Shown here: one piece after another, positions 44,576-51,337 of the stretch
Position numbering within the stretch: the stretch's first letter is position 1
How the letters are laid out: each line of letters starts with the position of its first letter
Origin: Chloroflexi bacterium OLB14
GTDB taxonomy: Bacteria; Chloroflexota; Anaerolineae; Anaerolineales; Villigracilaceae
NCBI GenBank assembly: GCA_001567105.1
Contig: LMZR01000064.1
Coordinates: 1 to 51,337 of the forward strand
Length of the DNA: 51,337 nt
Direction of reading: 5' to 3'
Translations under genes and position numbers: made by a program
Notes under the pieces: generated by a model
What the model was told of the DNA's origin: nothing
Database searches by the model: none
Seen by the model: the letters and a program-made list of their open reading frames with translations, nothing else

Positions 44576-47500
44576 GTCTTCCTCCTTCCAATCCATCATC
44601 CTCAAACTACAAGACTTCTGGGCATCGCACGGATGTTTAATCACGCAACCGTATTACACCCAAGTGGGCGCAGGCACAATGAACCCTGCTACATTTTTAC
44701 GCGTGCTTGGCCCCGAGCCGTGGAATGTGGCGTATGTTGAACCGTCTGTGCGACCTGATGATGGGCGATATGGTGAAAACCCGAATCGTTTTCAATTGCA
44801 CACACAGTTTCAAGTAATTCTCAAGCCCGATACTGGCAACCCGCAAGAGTTATATCTTGAATCGTTGAAAGCCCTCGGCATTGACCCACGTCAGCATGAC
44901 ATCCGTTTTGTGGAAGATAATTGGGAACAGCCTGCTATCTCTGCTTGGGGTTTGGGTTGGGAAGTTTGGCTCGATGGGCAAGAGATTACGCAGTTCACAT
45001 ATTTTCAACAGATGGGTGGCGTGGCGCTTAACCCTGTATCGGTTGAGATCACTTATGGGCTTGAAAGAATTTTAATCGCGCTCAATAATGCCAAAGCAAT
45101 TTGGAACGAGGAATTTGGTGCAGGCGTTACTTATGGCGAGGTTCGTCATCAAGAAGAGTTTGAACATTCAAAATATTATTTTGAAGTTGCCGATGTAGAA
45201 CGTGTTCGTCAAATGTATGATCTTTTTTCTGCCGAAGCCGATGCTTGTCTCGCGCAAGGTCTCATCGTCCCCGCGCATGATTATGTTCTCAAATGTTCGC
45301 ACTCGTTTAATATTTTAGATACACGCGGCGCGATTTCTGTTGCCGAACGTCAAGCCTTCTTTCGCCGAATTAGAGAGTTAGCAAAACGTGTCGCTGAGTC
45401 TTATGAAGAGCAAAGAAAAAATCTTGAATATCCGTTATTGAAAGAAAAGGGAATAGTGAATAGTGAATTGAGCAAAGCATCCCTTCCTATTCCCCATTCC
45501 CCATTACCTTTCTTGCTAGAAATCGGCACCGAAGAACTTCCCGCTGATGATGTTGACTCCGCTTACACATATCTTGTATCTCGTGTTTCTGATTTTCTTA
45601 ACGAACTTCATCTTGACTATAAAGACATCCGCATCTTTACTAGCCCACGCAGGTTGACTGTTTCAGTTGCCTCTCTCTCCCCGACACAGCCAGACCGTGA
45701 AGATTTAGTCAAAGGTCCACCCGCAGATAAAGCAATGGATAAAGACGGTAAATTCACGCAAGCAGGTCAAGGCTTTGCAAAGAAAAATAATGTTGATACA
45801 AAAGATTTAGAAGTCCGTGAAGACGCGCAAGCGGGCGGAAAATATGTTTTTGCAGTCGTCAAACAAAAAGGTAAAGCGACTCCCGAAGTTTTGCAAGAAG
45901 CCTTGCCGAAATTAATTGAAAGCATCAAGTTTGAAAAATCAATGCGCTGGAATGATTCTGGCGTTTCATTCTCTCGTCCCATCCGTTGGATCGTTGCTTT
46001 ACTTGGTGACATGGTCATCCCATTTGAATATGCAGGAGTTATTTCAAGCAACATCACGCGCGGATTGCGCCCTTATGATTCACCTGAAATCAAGATCGCT
46101 TCTGCGGATAAATATTTCGATGTGATTCGTGAAGCAGGAATTATTTTAGATAAAGAAGAAAGAAAAAATTTAATCATTGAACAAGTCAAACAATCTGCTT
46201 CATTAATTGGAGGCGAAGCGATTATTGAAGACGGCTTGTTAAATGAAGTCGCCAACCTCGTTGAAATGCCAACGGCTGTGATGGGTGGCTTCAACCAAGA
46301 ATTTTTGCAATTACCAAAAGATGTTTTGATTTCAGTGATGAAAAAACATCAACGTTATTTCCCTGTTGTAGAGGCGGGTCTTGCATCCGCCCAGGGACAA
46401 GGGCAAGCCCAGTCCCTACGACCTCATTTCATCGCCATCCGCAACGGAGACGACATCGGCATAGACATCGTCCGCGAGGGGAATGAGCATGTGCTTGGCG
46501 CAAGATTCGCCGATGCAAATTTCTTTGTCCGTGAAGATGTGAAATTGAAGCTGGAAGAATATCGTCCCAAACTTTCGACTTTAACTTTCCATACCAAACT
46601 CGGCTCAATGTTAGATAAATCAGAAAGAATGTTGAAGCTTTCTGCTGAAATTGGAAAAATGCTTGGCTTTGATACCTTGCAACTTTCAAACCTTCAACGT
46701 GCAACCTATTTAATGAAAGCCGACCTTGTAACTCAAATGGTGACAGAGATGACATCACTGCAAGGAATCATCGGCGGTGAATATGCTTTACGAAGTGGCG
46801 AACCAAAAGAAGTTGCTCAAGCCATTAGTGAGCAATATCAAACTGTGCCAACTTCAAAAATTGGTTTAGCAATTGCATTAGCAGATAGAATCGATTCATT
46901 GGTTGGTTTATTCGCGGCAGGGCTTGCTCCTACAGGCGCAAAAGATCCATTTGGTTTAAGACGTGCCGCCATTGGTGTTGTGCAACCATTGATTGAACAC
47001 AATATTAATTTTAATTTAGTAGAAGCGATAAAAAAATCTGCACAGACACAACCGATAAAAGTTGATGATGGAACGCAAAAACAAATTTTAGAATTTATCG
47101 CTGGACGTTTAGCGGTTGTATTAAAAGAAAACTATAAACATGATGTCGTTGAATCTGTTTTAGCAGAACAATCCGCTAACCCTGCGGCAAGTGCCGAAGC
47201 AGTGAAACAATTATCAGCATGGGTGAAGCGTGATGATTGGTCATCTATCTTAGACGGTTTCGCTAGATGTGTCCGCATTATCCGCTCTGCGAAATTGGAC
47301 GATAGACCATTGACCATTGACGATAAAGCCTTTATCGAAAAAGAAGAAAAAGATTTATATTCAGTCATTCAATCGTCTGTCGTCCATCGTCCATCGTCTG
47401 TTAATGAATTTTTGAATATCGTTGTGAAATTAATTCCAAACATCAATTCATTTTTTGATAAAGTAATGGTGATGGCGGAAGATAAAAAAGTGAAAGAAAA

Positions 47501-47576
47501 CAGGCTGGCACTGGTTGGGCAAATTGCGAATTTATCCAACGGCATTGCAGATTTGAGTAAGCTCGAAGGATTTTAA
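44574..47576 (+). CDS. glyQS: Fused glycyl-tRNA synthetase, alpha plus beta
   Basis: A 1000-aa enzyme joining GlyQ (about 1-295) and GlyS (about 312-1000), which are separate subunits in most bacteria. The alpha part has [30 protein letters not shown], the aminoacylation motif [20 protein letters not shown] and YFQQMGG. The beta part has [61 protein letters not shown]. The linker, a 17-residue stretch after YFPVV and part of the anticodon-binding end are encoded by repeat DNA with palindromic arms. The frame stays open throughout. Confidence 0.96.
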   Translation: MSSSFQSIILKLQDFWASHGCLITQPYYTQVGAGTMNPATFLRVLGPEPWNVAYVEPSVRPDDGRYGENPNRFQLHTQFQVILKPDTGNPQELYLESLKALGIDPRQHDIRFVEDNWEQPAISAWGLGWEVWLDGQEITQFTYFQQMGGVALNPVSVEITYGLERILIALNNAKAIWNEEFGAGVTYGEVRHQEEFEHSKYYFEVADVERVRQMYDLFSAEADACLAQGLIVPAHDYVLKCSHSFNILDTRGAISVAERQAFFRRIRELAKRVAESYEEQRKNLEYPLLKEKGIVNSELSKASLPIPHSPLPFLLEIGTEELPADDVDSAYTYLVSRVSDFLNELHLDYKDIRIFTSPRRLTVSVASLSPTQPDREDLVKGPPADKAMDKDGKFTQAGQGFAKKNNVDTKDLEVREDAQAGGKYVFAVVKQKGKATPEVLQEALPKLIESIKFEKSMRWNDSGVSFSRPIRWIVALLGDMVIPFEYAGVISSNITRGLRPYDSPEIKIASADKYFDVIREAGIILDKEERKNLIIEQVKQSASLIGGEAIIEDGLLNEVANLVEMPTAVMGGFNQEFLQLPKDVLISVMKKHQRYFPVVEAGLASAQGQGQAQSLRPHFIAIRNGDDIGIDIVREGNEHVLGARFADANFFVREDVKLKLEEYRPKLSTLTFHTKLGSMLDKSERMLKLSAEIGKMLGFDTLQLSNLQRATYLMKADLVTQMVTEMTSLQGIIGGEYALRSGEPKEVAQAISEQYQTVPTSKIGLAIALADRIDSLVGLFAAGLAPTGAKDPFGLRRAAIGVVQPLIEHNINFNLVEAIKKSAQTQPIKVDDGTQKQILEFIAGRLAVVLKENYKHDVVESVLAEQSANPAASAEAVKQLSAWVKRDDWSSILDGFARCVRIIRSAKLDDRPLTIDDKAFIEKEEKDLYSVIQSSVVHRPSSVNEFLNIVVKLIPNINSFFDKVMVMAEDKKVKENRLALVGQIANLSNGIADLSKLEGF
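45449..45508. repeat. Repeat-derived linker between the GlyQ and GlyS parts
   Basis: GGGAATAG (45449-45456) is complementary to CTATTCCC (45487-45494). The left arm continues as tandem AATAGTG units and the right as tandem ATTCCCC units. It encodes the roughly 20-residue interdomain linker with [16 protein letters not shown]. Confidence 0.7.
46368..46419. repeat. Palindromic element inside the glyS coding sequence
   Basis: A 52-base element bounded by GTAG and CTAC contains two hairpins: GGCGG/CCGCC around 46373-46391, and GGGAC/GTCCC around 46394-46416 with inner GGGC-AA-GCCC. It adds about 17 residues ([17 protein letters not shown]) between YFPVV and PHFIAIRNG in the beta subunit. Confidence 0.75.
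47297..47402. repeat. Inverted repeat-rich stretch near the 3' end of glyS
   Basis: GGACGATAGAC (47297-47307) is complementary, bar one base, to GTCCATCGTCC (47382-47392). Tandem GACCATT and GTCCATC units surround the arms. The region encodes [17 protein letters not shown]...[10 protein letters not shown]. Confidence 0.55.
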
Positions 47577-47581
47577 TTTGG

Positions 47582-47609
47582 AGTGCAGGAGATTTCTCCT
47601 GCACTTTTT
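47582..47609 (+). terminator. Rho-independent terminator of glyQS
   Basis: AGTGCAGGAG (47582-47591) pairs with CTCCTGCACT (47596-47605) around ATTT and is followed by TTTTATTTT. It lies six bases after the stop codon. Confidence 0.92.
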
Positions 47610-47612
47610 ATT

Positions 47613-47640
47613 TTGCCATTTTCTAAAACCCGTCTATAAT
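47613..47640 (+). promoter_or_regulatory. Sigma-70 promoter of dnaG
   Basis: TTGCCA (47613-47618) and TATAAT (47635-47640) are 16 bases apart. The ATG of dnaG is 16 bases after the -10 box, so the leader would be under ten bases and contains no ribosome site. Confidence 0.7.
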
Positions 47641-47655
47641 TCAACTTGCTAACTC

Positions 47656-49551
47656 ATGTCTACCCTTGATGAAATTAAATCCAAAATTGATATTGTTGAC
47701 CTCGTTTCAGAAGCGGGAGTCAAATTGCGCCATGCTGGGAAAAATTACACAGGCTTTTGTCCATTTCATGATAATAAAAATACGCCTGCTTTTGTAGTCT
47801 GGCCCGAGTCTGGGACGTGGCGTTGTTTTGGTCAATGCAACGAGGGCGGAGATATTTTCAAATTTGTGATGAAGCGCGAAGGCTTAGACTTTAAAGAAGC
47901 GATGAAAAAACTCGCGTTGCGTGCAGGCGTTGAGATTAAAGAATATACTCGCGAGTCACCAGAACAAAAAGAAGCATACGAAAATTTAAGAAAAATTTTA
48001 GAAGATGCCATAATTTATTATCGTAGTAATTTATTTAACAATAAAGATATTTTGACTTATCTGCGTGAAAAACGCGGATTAAACGATTCAACTATCGATA
48101 CCTTCGGCTTGGGTTATGCTCCAGCAGGTTATGATAATTTTCGGAATTATTTTATTTCTAAAGGATACAGCGAACAAGATTTAATTGATTCGGGCATGTT
48201 ATCGGCGCGTGAAGATGGAAAAATATTTGACCGTTTTCGTCATCGCATCATGATTCCCATTCGTGATGAGTTTGGAAAAATGGCAGGCTTTGGCGCACGC
48301 ATCGTTGACCCAAACGATATTCCCAAATTTTTGAATAGCCCTGAAACACCTATCTTTTCAAAAGGCAGATTGCTTTATGGTTTAGATAGAGCCAGAAAAC
48401 CAATCCGCGTGGCTGACCAAGCCGTGATTGTAGAAGGTTATCTGGATGTAATTGCTTTGCATCAAGCAGGTTATGAAAATGTTGTCTCACCAATGGGAAC
48501 AGCATTAACCGAAGACCAATTACGCTTGCTGAAAAAATCAACTCGTAGAATTGTCTTAGCGCTTGACCCTGATGTGGCAGGTCAAAAAGCAGTATTGCGT
48601 GGACTCGACGCCGCCCGTTCTGCTATGGATAAAGAAGGTGAACTTGCTTTCGATGCACGCGGATTATTGAAAAACGAATCACGTTTACAAGCAGATTTAC
48701 GAGTCGCATCTATCCCTGATGATTTAGACCCTGATGAAATTGTGGCGCGTAATAAAGAAGAATGGAAAACGTTAATTGAAAATGCTAAACCAATTGTGAC
48801 GCATGTAATGGAAGCATTAGCAGTGGGGCAGAACTTGAACGATGCCAAAGTCAAAAATCAAATTGCGGCACAAGTGCTTCCGTTAATAGATGATTTGCCA
48901 AGTGCTTTAGAACGCGATACGTACCGTCAGGCGTTGGCGCGCATGCTAAAAGTTAATGAATCGGCTTTGGCTAGCACAACAACTCAACCCCAAGCAATGA
49001 GGCGCAAACCTCGTGGCGCAGAATCAAACATCAAGATTGAATCAGTTGTCGCGGCAGTTAATCCAAGATTAAAAATTGAATCATATTGTTTAGCAAATTT
49101 ATTAAAGAAACCAGAATTGTTATATCGTTTGGATAGAAAGTTGGAAGAGTATGGCTTGAGCCCGTTGGCTGTGGAAGATTTTGAATATACCGATCATCAA
49201 TTGTTATTTGATGTGTTGCGTTTGGCAGTGCAACAAGATGAAAAAGAACATCAAAATTATTTATTAACTCATTTGCCAGAAACATTAAACACTTTGCTGA
49301 ACGATTTATTGGCGCAAACAGAAAAATTTGATAAAACTTATGATGATAAGTTGCTGGAAGATTTATTAACTAGGTTGTTAGATTTACGCCGTACACACGC
49401 GAATGCTAATGTGAATCAATTACGTTTTATGTTAGAAGATGATGAAATGCAGGGCGGTACAAATATTAAGTTATACCAAGAACAGACCATGCAGTTTACT
49501 AAGTTGTTGCGTAGTTTAGATTTAGCAAAAAAGAAAATCTTGAGAAAATAA
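47656..49551 (+). CDS. dnaG: DNA primase
   Basis: A 631-aa replication primase that makes RNA primers at the fork. The N-terminal zinc-binding domain has C35, H38, C57 and C61 (CPFHDNKNTPAF ... WRCFGQC). The catalytic core includes FGLGYAP and the Toprim domain with VIVEGYLDVIAL (catalytic Glu) and LALDPDVAGQKA (metal-binding Asp). The C-terminal helicase-interaction region is diverged. It lies 70 bases before rpoD, the common dnaG-rpoD arrangement of the macromolecular synthesis operon. Confidence 0.96.
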   Translation: MSTLDEIKSKIDIVDLVSEAGVKLRHAGKNYTGFCPFHDNKNTPAFVVWPESGTWRCFGQCNEGGDIFKFVMKREGLDFKEAMKKLALRAGVEIKEYTRESPEQKEAYENLRKILEDAIIYYRSNLFNNKDILTYLREKRGLNDSTIDTFGLGYAPAGYDNFRNYFISKGYSEQDLIDSGMLSAREDGKIFDRFRHRIMIPIRDEFGKMAGFGARIVDPNDIPKFLNSPETPIFSKGRLLYGLDRARKPIRVADQAVIVEGYLDVIALHQAGYENVVSPMGTALTEDQLRLLKKSTRRIVLALDPDVAGQKAVLRGLDAARSAMDKEGELAFDARGLLKNESRLQADLRVASIPDDLDPDEIVARNKEEWKTLIENAKPIVTHVMEALAVGQNLNDAKVKNQIAAQVLPLIDDLPSALERDTYRQALARMLKVNESALASTTTQPQAMRRKPRGAESNIKIESVVAAVNPRLKIESYCLANLLKKPELLYRLDRKLEEYGLSPLAVEDFEYTDHQLLFDVLRLAVQQDEKEHQNYLLTHLPETLNTLLNDLLAQTEKFDKTYDDKLLEDLLTRLLDLRRTHANANVNQLRFMLEDDEMQGGTNIKLYQEQTMQFTKLLRSLDLAKKKILRK

Positions 49552-49621
49552 TATGTTATCAATAGCACTCTGATAAGGTTTTGTATAAAGTAAGAAAGTA
49601 CAGTCGCATGGAGAAGAACGC

Positions 49622-51196
49622 ATGTGCGCTCACAAAGAAAATAAGCCTAAACCCAAATATAAAACAGAAAGACCTTTTTCCGTAGAGGATGTAGTTGAAT
49701 CTTTGGCGGAAGAAAAACCTATACTGGAAAATTTTCTAGAAGATGATTTTGTCGAACCTGATGATGCTCTCTTAGTGCAACAAGCTGAAGACCTTGAAGA
49801 TGTACTTAAACTTCATGATTATGAAGTGGATGACCATGCCGAAGACCCTGTACGCTTATACTTACGTGAAATTGGACAAGTTAAATTATTAGATGCTGAT
49901 AGTGAATTTCGATTAGCAACTTTGATTGAAGCTAATCGGTTGATTCAAACATTGCACAAACTTAAACAACGTAAAGGCGTTTCGCTTGTTCTTTCAATTT
50001 ATCATTCATTGATTGCTGAAATGCTCACTTCGTGGGACCGTCTAATTGAAGATGCCGAACGTCTTGATTACGAACTCCCGAATTTGATGAATCTGATTTC
50101 GGAAGCCCAAGCGCTTCATTCTGGTTGGGAACTTGAGGCACCATCTTATTTACGTTCTTATCTGGATAATGGGCATTGGGGCGTAGATCACCTTTGGGAT
50201 AACCTTGCGCGCCAGGTGTATAGCGTTTTTCTAAACTTATATGTTTTGCCATTATCTTATACAGAATGGCTAAAAGTGCATATTAAAGAACAGCAAACTT
50301 TTTTATCACAGCGGACGTTGTACCGTAACTTACCAGCAGATGAAGAATTGTTAAATGAAATCAATGCCATTCAAGAACGCGCCGAAACTGCAAACTTAGC
50401 ATTAATCCGTGCCAATTTACGTTTGGTGGTGAGTGTGGCAAAGAGATATTTAAACCGCGGCATACCACTATTAGATTTAGCCCAAGAAGGCAACATAGGT
50501 TTATTGCGTGCTATTCAAAAATTCGATCCGCGGCGTGGCTTCAAATTCAGCACTTATGCCACATGGTGGATTCGCCAAGCTATCAATCGTTCCATTGCCG
50601 AGCAAGCCCGCACCATCCGCATTCCTGTGCATTTGTTTGATTCGATTTCAAGAATTTTACGCGCTCAACGTCAACTTACGCAAACGTTAGGGCGTAACCC
50701 AAACAATGAAGAACTTGCGCTTGAAGTTGGTTACCTCCCCGCATCTGATGTACAAGAGATTCTCAAATCTCATTCTCAAAATCAACCTTTGAATGATGAG
50801 TTACAAAAGAAGTTAGATGTTGCCTCACAAAAAGTGACTCGCGCTTTGCAATCTGCCGAAGAGACCATTTCGCTAGAAGTTCCAGTAGGTGATGATGAAT
50901 CGAGTGCCTTGGGAGACTTTATTGAAGATGAAGATGCCCTTTCGCCAATGGATATAGCCTCGCGTGAAATGCTACGCAAACAAATTCAACAGGCTCTCGC
51001 TTCACTATCTGACCGTGAGCGGGATGTGCTGGAATTACGCTTTGGTCTACGCGACGGCAAAGAACACACCCTCGAAGAAGTCAGCCGCTTCTTTGATGTC
51101 ACTCGTGAACGCGTTCGTCAAATTGAAGCCAAGGCGTTGAGGAAATTACGTCACCCATCCAAGAGCAGGGAGTTGAGAGATTATTTGGGGGATTAG
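49622..51196 (+). CDS. rpoD: Primary RNA polymerase sigma factor (sigma-70/SigA)
   Basis: A 524-aa housekeeping-type sigma factor. Region 1.2 is EDPVRLYLREIGQVKLL. A non-conserved insert follows. Region 2 is NLRLVVSVAKRYLNRG, DLAQEGNIGLLRAIQKFDPRRGFKFSTYATWWIRQAI (2.1-2.4, with -10 recognition). Region 3 is RTIRIPVHLFDSI. Region 4 is LSDRERDVLELRFGLRDGKEHTLEEVSRFFDVTRERVRQIEAKALRKLR (-35 recognition). Its presence fits the consensus TTGACA/TATAAT promoters seen here. GGAG eight bases before the ATG supports the start. Confidence 0.96.
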   Translation: MCAHKENKPKPKYKTERPFSVEDVVESLAEEKPILENFLEDDFVEPDDALLVQQAEDLEDVLKLHDYEVDDHAEDPVRLYLREIGQVKLLDADSEFRLATLIEANRLIQTLHKLKQRKGVSLVLSIYHSLIAEMLTSWDRLIEDAERLDYELPNLMNLISEAQALHSGWELEAPSYLRSYLDNGHWGVDHLWDNLARQVYSVFLNLYVLPLSYTEWLKVHIKEQQTFLSQRTLYRNLPADEELLNEINAIQERAETANLALIRANLRLVVSVAKRYLNRGIPLLDLAQEGNIGLLRAIQKFDPRRGFKFSTYATWWIRQAINRSIAEQARTIRIPVHLFDSISRILRAQRQLTQTLGRNPNNEELALEVGYLPASDVQEILKSHSQNQPLNDELQKKLDVASQKVTRALQSAEETISLEVPVGDDESSALGDFIEDEDALSPMDIASREMLRKQIQQALASLSDRERDVLELRFGLRDGKEHTLEEVSRFFDVTRERVRQIEAKALRKLRHPSKSRELRDYLGD

Positions 51197-51306
51197 GGGA
51201 AAGAGGAAGTATGAATGATGAAGTATGAATGAGGAAAGTAAAACTAAGTATCAAGCGAAGAAATCTTTTTCTTTTTAGTTGTGGGGATGTTTTGCCTCCA
51301 TACTAA

Positions 51307-51321
51307 AAACCTGACAGGTTT
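51307..51321. repeat. Short perfect palindrome downstream of rpoD
   Basis: AAACCTG-A-CAGGTTT is a 15-base perfect dyad about 110 bases beyond rpoD. Between them are two copies of AAGTATGAATGA. The dyad may be part of a dispersed repeat or terminator cut by the window edge. Confidence 0.5.
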
Positions 51322-51337
51322 CATCAAGTTGCTTTTT

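Overview
The window looks like an AT-rich chromosomal segment from an uncultured member of the Chloroflexota, probably class Anaerolineae. This is inferred from gene families: a fused glyQS glycyl-tRNA synthetase, MscL with a C-terminal zinc ribbon, several oligopeptide (Opp/Dpp) ABC systems with Thr/Pro/Ala-rich lipoprotein linkers, and a membrane c-type cytochrome with a CX4CH motif. No rRNA is present to confirm it. There is one tRNA (Gln, TTG). No prophage, CRISPR array or toxin-antitoxin locus was recognised.

Layout. 1-5.0 kb (minus): an ABC-2 exporter operon (ATPase, permease), then an operon of a nitrilase-type, apolipoprotein N-acyltransferase-like membrane enzyme, a DUF3592-like protein and a small membrane protein. 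5.1-7.0 kb (plus): a NarL-type histidine kinase/response regulator pair. 7.0-16 kb: mostly minus-strand genes (RidA, LCP ligase, PLP aminotransferase, nucleotidyltransferase, Nudix hydrolase, REP-associated transposase, PcrA/UvrD helicase, MscL), with YciH/SUI1 on plus. 16-35 kb (plus): an oligopeptide-transport island with two complete ABC systems and a third that lacks permeases, interrupted by a cytochrome c. 35-39 kb (plus): receiver-roadblock protein, tRNA-Gln, glmU, cdd and recO. 39-41.8 kb (minus): an ArsR-type repressor/MFS exporter operon with tandem operators. 41.9-51.2 kb (plus): three envelope proteins of unknown function, then glyQS, dnaG and rpoD.

Most notable. (1) The second peptide transporter has an 858-residue binding lipoprotein whose family-5 lobes appear circularly permuted, with an extra C-terminal beta domain. 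Its OppC-type permease carries an extracytoplasmic insert of about 190 residues. (2) Both large binding-protein genes have the same 15-nt element, almost perfectly complementary to the 16S rRNA 3' end, 80-100 nt upstream of their true start and with no usable start codon. It resembles the STAB-SD mRNA stabiliser of Bacillus cry3A. Each gene is followed by an intergenic hairpin, suggesting segmental mRNA protection. (3) A RAYT transposase sits among its own REP hairpins. (4) Palindromic repeats lie inside the glyQS reading frame and still encode protein. (5) Ten genes are broken by single-base frame changes, most at homopolymers and including glmU, recO and pcrA. The likeliest cause is sequencing error, so these genes are given below as whole genes with the break noted.

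All functions are inferred from motifs visible in the sequence. No database search was run.
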